Source of the DNA: Planctomycetaceae bacterium
GTDB lineage: Bacteria > Planctomycetota > Phycisphaerae > Phycisphaerales > SM1A02
Assembly: GCA_002683215.1 (NCBI GenBank)
Contig: NYSY01000105.1
Coordinates: 1 to 35,856, forward strand
DNA: 35,856 nt
Direction: 5' to 3'
The notes below the pieces were generated by a model. The model saw nothing but the letters and a program-made list of their open reading frames with translations, made no database searches and was not told where the DNA came from. Numbering within the stretch: the first letter of the stretch is position 1; every line of letters starts with the position of its first letter. The position numbers were made by a program, and so were the translations under genes. Of this stretch, positions 1-10,926 are shown one piece after another.

Positions 1-111
1 CTCGATGCTGGAATCACCACCCTCGAGGGCCGCGTCGATGATGCGGCAGGCCGCCGAAGTGACTTCGGGGCCGATGCCGTCGCCGGGAATGAGAACGGAG
101 CCGTGTTGCAC
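1..111 (-). CDS. Isocitrate/3-isopropylmalate dehydrogenase family protein, N-terminus only (truncated by window edge)
   Basis: Reverse complement from GTG at 111 reads VQHGSVLIPGDGIGPEVTSAACRIIDAALEGGDSSIE...; LIPGDGIGPEVT is the family N-terminal signature. AGGA lies about 8 nt upstream of the GTG. Not in the ORF track because it runs off the edge. Confidence 0.82.
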   Translation of the reverse strand, partial: MQHGSVLIPGDGIGPEVTSAACRIIDAALEGGDSSIE

Positions 112-242
112 GCGTGGATTCCTGCCGGTGGTGGTGACGAGCCCGGGGCCGGTTCGCGGCGCGAACCATCTTCGCCTCGGGCCTGAAAGGATACGCGACC
201 GGCACCTCCCCCGGCGCGGGTCGGGTCCGCTAGGGTGTCCGA

Positions 243-1511
243 ATGCCCGGATCGGAAGGACATCCCGTGGACCTCGCGGTGATCGGAGGCGGCATCGCCG
301 GACTCTGGATCCTCGATGCGGCGGTTCGCGCGGGTCGGAACGCGATCCTCGTCGAGGCGTTCGAACTTGGTCACGGACAAAGCGTCGCGGCGCAGGGCAT
401 CATTCACGGCGGGCTCAAATACACCCTGCGCGAGCGGGACCTCGACGCGGCGGGCGCGATCGCGGACATGCCCGGATTCTGGCGGGATCGGCACGATTCG
501 GGCGACGGGGACGGGCCGGATCTCCGCGCCGCACGGATGAGCACGCCCTGTACCTGGATGTGGCGGACCGATTCCCTGGCCTCCCGATTGGGAATGCTCG
601 GGGCCAAGGCCGCGCTACGGACCCGGCCCGAAACGGTGCCTGAAGCGGATCGCCCGGCCTTGCTCCGGGCCGCATCGGGCGCGGTGCTGCGGGTCGCCGA
701 GCCGGTGTTCGACACCCGATCCGTCCTGGGGGCGATCGCCGACGCCCACCCCGGGCGGATTCTCGGCGTCGATGGGCCCGAGGGAATCGAGTTCGCCTCG
801 GCCGGAGGCCGCGTCGAGCGGATGATCCTTCGGTCCGGCGGCGGCGAGGTCGCGGTCCGTCCAGCCGCGGTGGTGCTGGCGGCGGGGGTTGGAAACGAAG
901 GGCTGCTCGCTCGACTGGGCCTCGATGCCGAGGTGGCTCAACGCCGCCCGCTGCACATGGCGCTCGCACGCGCTCGCGACCTTCCCGAGTTCCACGGGCA
1001 CTGCGTCGACGGGAACAAGACCCGGGTCACCATCACCAGCGCCCGGGACGACGCGGGAAGAACGATCTGGCAGCTCGGAGGCGATCTCGCCGAGCGTGGC
1101 GTCGATCGTGACGAGGCCATGCAACGCGACGCGGCCTTCACAGAGCTACGCGGCGTCCTCCCCGCCCTGGATCTCGATGGAATCGATGATCTCGAGTGGT
1201 CTTCGTATCGGGTGGATCGAGCGGAGCGACGAACGCGGGCGGGGCTCCGCCCCGACGACGCCGAAGTCATCTCGCTCCACGGCGGTCGGCTGATCACCGC
1301 GTGGCCGACCAAGTGGGCGCTCGCTCCGAGGCTCGCCGCGGCGGTGCTCGAAGCGACGGAAGGCTTCACGGGCTCGGGCGAGACGTCGGCGGGGTCCGAC
1401 GGTCTTCCCACCGATTTCGAAACCCTGCGGCGACCCGGGATCGCGGCCTTTCCATGGGAGGAGCGATCGTGGACCAGCCATCACGACGTCGTCTCGGCCG
1501 CACGGGCCTGA
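243..1511 (+). CDS. FAD-dependent oxidoreductase (DAO/glycerol-3-phosphate dehydrogenase-like)
   Basis: N-terminal dinucleotide-binding motif VDLAVIGGGIAGLWILDAAVRAG, then GQSVAAQGIIHGG; C-terminal LHGGRLITAWPTKWALAPRLA. Confidence 0.8.
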   Translation: MPGSEGHPVDLAVIGGGIAGLWILDAAVRAGRNAILVEAFELGHGQSVAAQGIIHGGLKYTLRERDLDAAGAIADMPGFWRDRHDSGDGDGPDLRAARMSTPCTWMWRTDSLASRLGMLGAKAALRTRPETVPEADRPALLRAASGAVLRVAEPVFDTRSVLGAIADAHPGRILGVDGPEGIEFASAGGRVERMILRSGGGEVAVRPAAVVLAAGVGNEGLLARLGLDAEVAQRRPLHMALARARDLPEFHGHCVDGNKTRVTITSARDDAGRTIWQLGGDLAERGVDRDEAMQRDAAFTELRGVLPALDLDGIDDLEWSSYRVDRAERRTRAGLRPDDAEVISLHGGRLITAWPTKWALAPRLAAAVLEATEGFTGSGETSAGSDGLPTDFETLRRPGIAAFPWEERSWTSHHDVVSAARA

Positions 1512-2254
1512 TGCCGAGTCCCATCGGCTTCGGCGCCTTCAAGATCGGCCGGAACGAAGGCGCCAAGTACGAGCACGCGTACGCGCTCCCCGACGAGGAG
1601 GCGTGCGATCGTCTTCTGAATCAGGTCCTCGATCTGGGGATCGATCTCGTCGACACCGCGCCGGCCTACGGCTCGAGCGAGGTGAGGATCGGTCGTCACC
1701 TCGCCTCACGGCGAGACGAATTCATCCTTTCGACCAAGGTGGGCGAGACGTTCGCGGATGGGGTGGGGCGATTCGACTTCTCGGCGGAGGGGGTTCGGTC
1801 GAGCATCGAGCGAAGCCTCGATCGGCTCGCCACCGACCGGCTGGATCTGGTGTTCGTCCATTCCAACGGCGATGATCTCGACATCATCGAGAAGACCGCG
1901 GTGCTGGACACGCTGGTAGCGCACCGGGATCGAGGCGATCTTCGGTTCATCGGTTTCAGCGGCAAGACCGTGGAGGGCCATCTGCGTGCCGTCGAGTCCG
2001 GCGTGGTCGACTGCCTGATGGTGGAGTACCACTCGCTGGACGAACGCCAGGCGGTGGTGATCGACGCCGCCTCGGCCAACGATGTCGGCGTCGTGATCAA
2101 GAAGGGGCTCGCCTCCGGCCGACTCGCGCCCGAGCGGGCGATCCCCCACTGTCTTGCGCCGTCGGGGGTGTCTTCGATGGTCGTTGGTTCACTGACCGCG
2201 GGCCACCTCGAACACGATCTCGCGATCGCGTCGAAGGCCCTGGCGAGCGCCTGA
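1469..2254 (+). CDS. Aldo/keto reductase
   Basis: RRRLGRTGLMPSPIGFGAFKIGRN, VDTAPAYGSSE, FILSTKVGE, LVFVHSNG. Probable GTG start at 1469 with GGGAGG 7 nt upstream; the track ORF from 1196 is over-extended. Overlaps the preceding CDS by 43 bp. Confidence 0.83.
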   Translation: MDQPSRRRLGRTGLMPSPIGFGAFKIGRNEGAKYEHAYALPDEEACDRLLNQVLDLGIDLVDTAPAYGSSEVRIGRHLASRRDEFILSTKVGETFADGVGRFDFSAEGVRSSIERSLDRLATDRLDLVFVHSNGDDLDIIEKTAVLDTLVAHRDRGDLRFIGFSGKTVEGHLRAVESGVVDCLMVEYHSLDERQAVVIDAASANDVGVVIKKGLASGRLAPERAIPHCLAPSGVSSMVVGSLTAGHLEHDLAIASKALASA

Positions 2255-2255
2255 A

Positions 2256-2774
2256 TCAATCGCTCGGGCCTGCGTCCGAACCGGGTTCGGCCTTCGAGCC
2301 GGGGTCGACGCCGGTCTGGCCCGGTCCACCCGCCTTGAAGTGCATGAACATGTCGGGAAGGCGTTGCAGCGGAATGCACCACCCGCCACGGGTGTCGTCG
2401 AACAGGATGCCGAAGACGCCGACCCGCTGCAGCGCGACGATCCGACGCACCGCCGATTCCACCTTGAAGGAAAGGATCGAGGGTTTGTCGCCGATGGCGA
2501 GCACGCCGTGCTTTCGAGCGTATTCGTCCGCGCGGCCCTTGGCCGTGAACGCCATCGCAAAGGGCTTCTTGTCGATGATCACCGCGAGCGGTTGGACGTT
2601 TGGAAACTTCCCGGTTCCCACGAAGTACCACCGGGGCAGTGCGAACGCCATGGCCCAGAGTTCGTTGAGGACCGACGTGTCGTTCCGGCCTTCCATCGCC
2701 AGCTCGTCCATGCGGGTGGGGAGCAGATCCGCCGCCAACCGGTCCGCCTCGTTCGATGCCTGTGGTTCACTCAT
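2256..2774 (-). CDS. Hypothetical protein (172 aa)
   Basis: Intact ORF; start overlaps the stop of the upstream LysM gene (ATGA, 2771-2774). No family recognised. Confidence 0.7.
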   Translation of the reverse strand: MSEPQASNEADRLAADLLPTRMDELAMEGRNDTSVLNELWAMAFALPRWYFVGTGKFPNVQPLAVIIDKKPFAMAFTAKGRADEYARKHGVLAIGDKPSILSFKVESAVRRIVALQRVGVFGILFDDTRGGWCIPLQRLPDMFMHFKAGGPGQTGVDPGSKAEPGSDAGPSD

Positions 2775-4282
2775 GGAATCCGAAGCTCCATGCCCACCGT
2801 GAGCCGCGCGGGATCATCGCCGATCGCTTCACGATTCGCCTCGTGGATCTCCTGCCAACGGGAGGCTTTGCCGAGATACTCCGCCGCGATGTCGCTGAGC
2901 GTCTCGCCGGAGCGGACCACGTGGATCACCACCCCGGTCGCGGTCGGCTCGCCCCGCTGGATCGCCAGCGGCGTGTCCTTCGGAGGGAGCTTGATGACCT
3001 GCCCGATCTGCAGTCGGATCGGGTCGACGGTCGGGTTCGCGATCGCGATGAGCGACTGCTTCCGAGGGTCGCCGAACCAGTCCTTGGCGATGCCTTCGAA
3101 ACTGTCTCCGGCCTGAATCGTGTAGCTGGTGTACGCGGAAGCCGGGAGTTCGGCGGCGGATCGTCCCGATCGATCGTTCGTGTCCGAAGCCCCGAGGATC
3201 GCATCGTCGCCGATCTCGATCGATTCGGGTTCGGGCGTGCCCGGGCGTCGCATCAGTTCACCGCGGAGTCGGGCGGCGATCCACCGGGCATGCTCCAGAT
3301 CGAATCCGCCGTTGAGCCGTCCTTGATTCTGGATCGCCACCTCCAGCGGGGGCATCGAGACGACTTCGCCATCGACGATCCACGCCACGGTGCCGCCCAC
3401 CATCGCGAAACTCGCCTCGCGGACTTCATCGACCGCGTCACTCTCGAGGAGGAACGCGACCCGGGGGCGCCCTTCGTTGTTCTCGAAGGCATCCGCATCC
3501 GAGATGCGGCCGTCGAGTCGAAGGCCGAGCAGGTCGTCATCCCGGACCAGCAGGAACCGCCCCTCGCCGGTCGGCGTGGCTCGGATCCCGGTCACGATCC
3601 CCTGCAACTCACCGTCGCCGCGAATCGAGCACCAGGTCGCGATCGGAACCCAGGCGGTTCCCTCCGGTCCACTCGGTCGCGGATCGATCGAAGCGACGAG
3701 GTTCGACCGTGCCGTTTCGGCGTCGACCGCCGGATCGCCGGGGGAGACGGCCTGAAGCAGGTAGATTCCGGAGGCCCGCACGCCCTGGCTTCGACCGAAG
3801 GGCGGCGTCAGGGGTTCGGTGGCGATTTCGATCGCGGGATCGATGGTGGTTTCGGGGTCGGTGTCGATCGAGGCTTCCACCGCGACGTCGGCGGTCGGTG
3901 TGTCCGCCGCATCCATCGAGGGTTCCGACACCGCGGGTCCGGATGATTCGGCTTCGGTCGCCACATCGATCGCGGAAGGCGACGAGTCGGGCATCGCGTC
4001 GTTGGATGACCGGGGCAGTTCCGCGAGCCCGGCGTTCGAGGGGGAAGCGGGCTCGGTGTCCCCCGCCTCCGCAACCTCCGGCGGGGTCGACGCCGCGGCC
4101 TCTTCCGGCGCGATGCTCGGTGCGGTGGCGGGGTCGGCGGGCGGTTCGACCAGCACGGTGGGATCCCGCGTGATGTTCGCCTCTTCGGATCGATCGCCGC
4201 CCTCGAGGTTCGCGAAGTAGAAGCCGATGGCGATCAACGCCACCAGCAGCAGGGCCACGGTGAGTCGGAGTCCGCTGGTCAT
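2771..4282 (-). CDS. Membrane-anchored LysM-domain protein
   Basis: N-terminal hydrophobic segment LRLTVALLLVALIAIGFYFA, Pro/Ala/Glu-rich linker, two C-terminal LysM-like repeats (YTIQAGDSFEGIAKDWFGDPRKQSLIAIANP... and HVVRSGETLSDIAAEYLGKASRWQEIHEANR...). Confidence 0.85.
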   Translation of the reverse strand: MTSGLRLTVALLLVALIAIGFYFANLEGGDRSEEANITRDPTVLVEPPADPATAPSIAPEEAAASTPPEVAEAGDTEPASPSNAGLAELPRSSNDAMPDSSPSAIDVATEAESSGPAVSEPSMDAADTPTADVAVEASIDTDPETTIDPAIEIATEPLTPPFGRSQGVRASGIYLLQAVSPGDPAVDAETARSNLVASIDPRPSGPEGTAWVPIATWCSIRGDGELQGIVTGIRATPTGEGRFLLVRDDDLLGLRLDGRISDADAFENNEGRPRVAFLLESDAVDEVREASFAMVGGTVAWIVDGEVVSMPPLEVAIQNQGRLNGGFDLEHARWIAARLRGELMRRPGTPEPESIEIGDDAILGASDTNDRSGRSAAELPASAYTSYTIQAGDSFEGIAKDWFGDPRKQSLIAIANPTVDPIRLQIGQVIKLPPKDTPLAIQRGEPTATGVVIHVVRSGETLSDIAAEYLGKASRWQEIHEANREAIGDDPARLTVGMELRIP

Positions 4283-4301
4283 TTGGAAGCCTCCCGTCTG
4301 C

Positions 4302-4322
4302 GCCGGCCCGGGTGGGGCCGGC
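4302..4322 (-). terminator. GC-rich hairpin downstream of secDF (possible weak or Rho-assisted terminator)
   Basis: GCCGGCCC-GGGTG-GGGCCGGC perfect 8-bp stem in the secDF-LysM gap; no U-tract. Confidence 0.3.
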
Positions 4323-4385
4323 CCATGGGTTCGTTTCGAATCCGACGAGGCGACGGATCCGAGGTTCGGTTGCCTCCGACCGGGG

Positions 4386-7300
4386 TCAACCGGTCGAGAG
4401 CGAGGTCGAGTCGCGAGGCCTGGAATCCTCGGGCTCCTTGGCGCCGACGCTCCAGGTGAGTGGTGCCGCGATCACGACCGAGGAGTAGGTCGCTGCGACC
4501 AGGCCCACGAAGAACGTGAAGGCGAACGGCCGGATCCCAGTACCGCCGAGGGAGTAGAGCACGATCGCCGAGGTGATCGTGGTGCCACTGGTCATGATGG
4601 TGCGGCTGAAGGTCTGGTTGATCGAATTGTTCACCACGCCGCGCGACGCATAGCTGAGCTTTCCGCGGTTCTCGCGAATGCGGTCGAGGATGACGATGGT
4701 GTCGTTGAGCGAATAGCCCACGATGGTGAGCAGGCCGGCCACGACGTTGAGATCGATGCGGAATTCATCGAGAAGCCGGAAGCCCCCGATGGAACGCTCG
4801 CCGATGGTGAGACTGAGGGCGATCGCACCGAGACAGATGCTGATGTTGAAGACGAGGGCCGCGATCGCGCAGACCGAGTAGCGAAGCGAACCGAAACGGA
4901 ACCAGATGTAGACCAGCATGCCGAGCAGACTGAGAATCACCGCCACGATCGCGCTGGCCGCGAGGTTCTGGGCGACCTTCGGCGAGAAACTGGACTGGTC
5001 GAGCGTGGCTTCGCGGGTGAGTGCCGCCTGAAGGAGTTCGTACTCCCGCTGGGCGAGACCCCGGTCCCAGGTTCCGAGGGCGACCTCGAAGCTCGAGAGG
5101 GTGTCGTCGAAGACCATGACCGCGATCTCGCGGTGGGCGCCCTGCTCGGCCTTGTCGAGCCCGACGATCTCGACGTCGCGGCCGGCGGTGTCCGCGAAGT
5201 CTGGCTGGTTGCGCATCCGCTTGATGCGCTCCGCCGCGTCTTCGAGGGTGATCGGTGGCGTGATGCCGTCGATGACCACCGCGACGCCGCCGCGGAAGGC
5301 GTCCACCTGGATGCCTGCTCCATCGCGTCCGATCGATTCGCCGAGCGTCTTCCGCTCCAGGGAGAAGGTGTGGGGGCTGTGGTCGGGATCGTCTTCGGCC
5401 GCGAAGTGCACGGGCTGGGTGACCGCGAGCTCGTCACCGAACCGGTCGACGATCGCGGCCACGATCGCGTCCGCGATGTTCTCGTCCTCGTTCATCCCCG
5501 GCGGGTTGGCGACCTTGATCTGGAAGCTGGCGGCTTCACTGTCCGCGGTCGTCGTGCCGACGGTGAGGATCGTCGCGTTCGAGAGCTGGGCGAGGGTCGG
5601 ATCGTCCGGATTCTCGTCGCCGATGGCGTGGATCCGGTCTTCGACGTCGCTGCGGGCGAGCAGCAGGCGTCCTGCGAGTTCCCGCTCGGTGCCGGCGTTG
5701 TCGCCGGCCTCCGCTCCGCGGGTGGTCATCTTGACGCTCACGCCACCTCGGAACTCGGTCTCCAGCACGTCGGCGCCACGCGAGATGAAGAGCGCGAGCG
5801 AACCGATCGCGAGGATCGCGCTCAGGAACAGCATCGGGCCTCGGACCGAAATCCAGTCGATCTTCGGTTCGAGCAGGCGGTGAATCGAGGGGAACACCGT
5901 CGGCAGCATCGGAAGCGACCGGATCTTGAAGACCTCGGTGCAGACCGCGAACAGCACCCGGCTGACGAAGAGCGAGGTGAAGAGGGTCGCGAGGACGCCG
6001 ATCGACAGGGTCAGGGCGAAGCCCTTCACCTCCGTCGCGGCGGTCTGGTAGAGGATGAAGCAGACGATCAGGTTCGTGATGTTGCCGTCGAGAATCGCGC
6101 TCGAGGCCTTGCTGAATCCCAGCCGGATCGAATCTCGGAGGTCCTCTCCGTTGTTCACCAGCTCCTCTCGGATGCGTTCGAAGATGAGCACGTTCGTGTC
6201 GACCGCCATGCCGACGGTGAGCGCGATGCCCGCGAGCCCGGGCAGCGTGAAGGTTCCGTCGATCATCGCCATGATCCCGAAGATCATGACGGCGTTGATC
6301 ATCAGCGAGATGTCGGCGATCAGTCCGGCACCGAAGTAATACAGGATCATGATCAACGCGACGATGCCCACGGAGATCGCGACGGCTTCGAGGCCGCGGA
6401 CGAGGTTGTCCTGGCCGATCGCCGGTCCCAGGATGCTGGTCGAGATCGGCTCGCTGCTCAGCCGTGCTTCGAGGCTCCCGGCGGCGAGCACGCGGATCAG
6501 ATAGGTCACTTCGGCTTCACCGAAGTTGCCCGAGATGATGCCGCTCGAACCGATGGCGGAGTTCAGGTTCGGGGCGGTGTAGACCTCGCCGTCGAGCACG
6601 ATCGCCATCGGCTGGTTCACGTTCGGGGACGTGAGTCGTCGCATTCGCGAGCCGCCGGCGCTGTCGAGGCCGAAGGACACCGCGGGTCGACCGAGGTCGT
6701 CGATCGTCCGGCCGGCTCTGCGGATCGCCCACGCGTCGCCATCGGTGTGCGTCATGCTCTTTTCGGGCGTGACGTAGAGGAGGATGTACTGCTTGCCGTC
6801 CTTCGCCGCCGCGATGAGTCCGTAACGGTTCTTGAAGTACGAGACGGGATCGGCCAGCAGGGCTTCGATCGTCTCGGGCTTGTCCTCGTCGGTCCATTGC
6901 TTGAGATCGTTGATCGCGAACCAGCGTGCGATCGGGGAATCCGTGTTGTTGGGCCCCCGCTCGGCGAGCTGCTCGCGAAGGAGGGTGACCGGCACGTCCA
7001 TGGCGCCGTCCCGGACCGCGATTCGGAATTCGAGGACTCCGGCGCCACGAAGCAGCCGCTTGAGATCCTCGGGGTCGTCGAGTCCGGTCCGTTGCGCCTC
7101 GAAGGCGGCGTAGTCCGAGCGAAGGCTGCCGATCTCCGACTTGAGGTGCGGGAACTCGGCTTCGAGTTCGGCGAACGCGACCGCCCGTTCACTGCTGGAA
7201 GCGTCGAGTTCGCCGTCCTCGCCACGCTTCTTCGCGACGCCGTTGAGGGCGAGGATGTTGAAGAGTCGGTCGTCACCGAAGGTCTGGGAGAGAATCGTGT

Positions 7301-7886
7301 TCTCGAGCGTCTCGACCGTGATCTCGGATCGGGCGATTCGATCGAGCAGACCGTCGACCGTGGTCGCATCGACCGGGTCCGCGGCTTCCGCGATCGTGAG
7401 CTCCGCACGGGCGGCACGGGCGTCGTTCCACGCCGTCTGGAGCCGCTCGAATTCGGCCCGACGGGCGTCGGTGCCCCCGAACCGCGCCGCGGCGTCGCCG
7501 GCCTCCAGGGCCGCTTCGAGCTGGCTCGGTCGGATGCGGGAGACGGCGAGCAAGCCCTCGAGCGAATCCCGATACGTCTGCTGCAGCGCCCGGACGTCGT
7601 CGTTCGGAAGCGGCATCACCACTTCGATCCGGTCCCGACCGACCGGCTGCATCGCGATGTCGAGGATGCCCTGCGGGTTCACCCGCTGCTTCAACACGTC
7701 GATGGTCTGTGCCAGCACCTCGTCCGGATCCGAGTCGTCCGCGACCTTGACGGAATAGATGAGGCTCACGCCGCCCTGGAGATCCTTGCCGAGCCGGATC
7801 TTCGTCTTCGGTGGATAGACCGAGAAGACGCAGACGCCGACGATCAAGCCGATCAGGATGAGACAGAGAGGGATGTAGTTCTTCAT
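4386..7886 (-). CDS. secDF: Protein translocase SecDF fusion
   Basis: SecD motifs GKDLQGGVSLIY, LKQRVNPQGI, AVDTNVLIFERIREEL, FSKASSAILDGNITNLI; SecF motifs LETEFRGGVSVK, GYSLNDTIVILDRIREN, SINQTFSRTIMTSGTT. Confidence 0.95.
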   Translation of the reverse strand: MKNYIPLCLILIGLIVGVCVFSVYPPKTKIRLGKDLQGGVSLIYSVKVADDSDPDEVLAQTIDVLKQRVNPQGILDIAMQPVGRDRIEVVMPLPNDDVRALQQTYRDSLEGLLAVSRIRPSQLEAALEAGDAAARFGGTDARRAEFERLQTAWNDARAARAELTIAEAADPVDATTVDGLLDRIARSEITVETLENTILSQTFGDDRLFNILALNGVAKKRGEDGELDASSSERAVAFAELEAEFPHLKSEIGSLRSDYAAFEAQRTGLDDPEDLKRLLRGAGVLEFRIAVRDGAMDVPVTLLREQLAERGPNNTDSPIARWFAINDLKQWTDEDKPETIEALLADPVSYFKNRYGLIAAAKDGKQYILLYVTPEKSMTHTDGDAWAIRRAGRTIDDLGRPAVSFGLDSAGGSRMRRLTSPNVNQPMAIVLDGEVYTAPNLNSAIGSSGIISGNFGEAEVTYLIRVLAAGSLEARLSSEPISTSILGPAIGQDNLVRGLEAVAISVGIVALIMILYYFGAGLIADISLMINAVMIFGIMAMIDGTFTLPGLAGIALTVGMAVDTNVLIFERIREELVNNGEDLRDSIRLGFSKASSAILDGNITNLIVCFILYQTAATEVKGFALTLSIGVLATLFTSLFVSRVLFAVCTEVFKIRSLPMLPTVFPSIHRLLEPKIDWISVRGPMLFLSAILAIGSLALFISRGADVLETEFRGGVSVKMTTRGAEAGDNAGTERELAGRLLLARSDVEDRIHAIGDENPDDPTLAQLSNATILTVGTTTADSEAASFQIKVANPPGMNEDENIADAIVAAIVDRFGDELAVTQPVHFAAEDDPDHSPHTFSLERKTLGESIGRDGAGIQVDAFRGGVAVVIDGITPPITLEDAAERIKRMRNQPDFADTAGRDVEIVGLDKAEQGAHREIAVMVFDDTLSSFEVALGTWDRGLAQREYELLQAALTREATLDQSSFSPKVAQNLAASAIVAVILSLLGMLVYIWFRFGSLRYSVCAIAALVFNISICLGAIALSLTIGERSIGGFRLLDEFRIDLNVVAGLLTIVGYSLNDTIVILDRIRENRGKLSYASRGVVNNSINQTFSRTIMTSGTTITSAIVLYSLGGTGIRPFAFTFFVGLVAATYSSVVIAAPLTWSVGAKEPEDSRPRDSTSLSTG

Positions 7887-7960
7887 TTGGGAGATCGGCG
7901 AACGTTGGGGGTGGAGGCTGGATGGGCGGGTTCACGACCGGTCGGCGGCATGCCGGCTGA

Positions 7961-8382
7961 TCATTCGGACTCGAGCACCTGCTGCACGGCGTCGCGCCCG
8001 AAGGTCATCCGAGTGTTGCTGCTCTCGTCGACCTTGAGTACGACGGTATCGGTGTTCAGTTCGACGACGGATCCGATCACGCCACCGATGGTGCGGATGC
8101 GGTCGTGCTTCTTGACGCTGCTCAGGAGGGCTTCACGCTTCTTGCGTTCCTTCCGCTGTCCGAAGACGCTGAAGAGGATCATCACGAGGATGAGCGGCAG
8201 GAACATGAAGAGCAGGAAGTCACCGCCGCCAGCTTCGGTCTGGGCGGCGGGATCACCGCCGGCGGCGCCGTCGGTGGTGAGTGTTCCCGTTCCCTGGCGT
8301 CCCAGCGGAGGCGGGTCCTGTGCGAAGACCGCCGGCATGGCGGGCGGGAAGGAGATCGTGAGGTCGGCTTGGTGGGAGGCGA

Positions 8383-8386
<4 letters not shown>
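7961..8386 (-). CDS. yajC: Preprotein translocase subunit YajC
   Basis: From M at 8386: LLFMFLPLILVMILFSVFGQRKERKKREALLSSVKKHDRIRTIGGVIGSVVELNTDTVVLKVDESSNTRMTFGRDAV. Lies between tgt and secDF; 4-bp overlap with the tgt stop. Confidence 0.92.
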
Positions 8387-9644
<1,258 letters not shown>

Positions 9645-9648
<4 letters not shown>

Positions 9649-10898
9649 CGTCGAGAAGCCTCGCGAAGGGTCTTCTTCTCCTTCGATGTGAGACTCTGCA
9701 GGCCGTCGGCATGGATCTTCGCGAGGATCCGATCGATTTCGCTGTCGGCCACCTTCGAGCCACCCGAGCCGCGCACCTTGCCCGCCCGGTAGGCGGCGCC
9801 GCTCCGGCTCGTGGGGTCGTACCGGCCGAGGAAGTCGAAGAAGCCGTGGAGGCTGTGCGGGTGACGGATCAGCCAGAATCCGGCGACCGCGCCCCCGATG
9901 TGGGCCGCCTCGCCGCCCGCGTTGTCACCGCCGAAGAGCACCGAGAACAGCGCCAGTCCGACCAGGCCGTAGGCCATGGTCGAGAGTTTCATCGGGATCA
10001 CGAAGAACAGAAGCACTCGCGCATTCGGCATCAGGAACGCCGAGGCGATCACCACGCCGAACACGCCGGCGCTCGCCCCCACCAGCGGAAGTCCGGGGTC
10101 GTTGACCAGAAGCACCGGGAACTCGCGTCCGGTGAGCTGCAAGGCGGTCCAGCCCGCGAAGTTCAGAAGCAGGTAGGCCGCGGCACCGGCCATGCCGCAG
10201 AGCAGATAGAAGGCCAGATACCGCTTTCTTCCCAGGTACTGCTCGACCATGCTCCCGAAGAAGTAGAGCCCGATCATGTTGAACAACAGGTGGGTCAGGT
10301 TCGCGTGCAGGAACTGAAAGCTGATGAACCGCCAGAACTCGAAGCCCCGCAGGCCCCAGAATTCATCGAGTTGGAGGAGCGCCCTCGCCGTGGAAAAGTA
10401 GCCGTAGGCCCAGATCGGCCCCTTGATCGCGACCTCTTCGAACAGTTGGACGGTCCCCTTGCGGGTGGCGCCCGCTTCGTCCCGGATCGTGTACGTGCCC
10501 GTGGCGAGCTTCGGCCCGTTTTCGGTCGCCTCGATGATCGGTAGAGAGTAGAAGCCTCGCGGGTTCGAAGGCAGTCCGGGAATCGCGGTGGGCCTGCCGC
10601 CGGGCGGTGCCGCGGTGAAGACGGGCCAGCTTCCATCCTTGATCTGCGTCAGGGACGGAAGTCGCAGCGCCGTCCGGTCCACCGGATCGAGCACGGCCCC
10701 TTCCGGAAGGCCTGGGGCCATCGAACGGAGCGGGGCGATGGTCGCTGGAAGGAACTGATCGAGCACGAACACCGCGATACAGATCGTGATGATCCAGCGG
10801 TTGATCGACCACTGACGTGGGCCACCCCCGCCTCCACCCGGGCGGAATCGCCCCGGCTCGCCGCTCTGCCTCGCGTAGTCTCGGTCGTAGACGCCCAT
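9645..10898 (-). CDS. Rhomboid family intramembrane serine protease
   Basis: FWRFISFQFLHANLTHLLFNMIGL, active-site Ser motif GASAGVFG, His motif AAHIGGAVAGF. Confidence 0.92.
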
Positions 10899-10926
10899 GG
10901 AGGGCGGATTCTAACCAGCGAACCGA

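Noticed and set aside
5-643. 212-aa plus ORF at the left end
   Set aside because: Arg/Gly-rich, overlaps the antisense of the dehydrogenase 5' end and the FAD oxidoreductase in another frame; no motifs.
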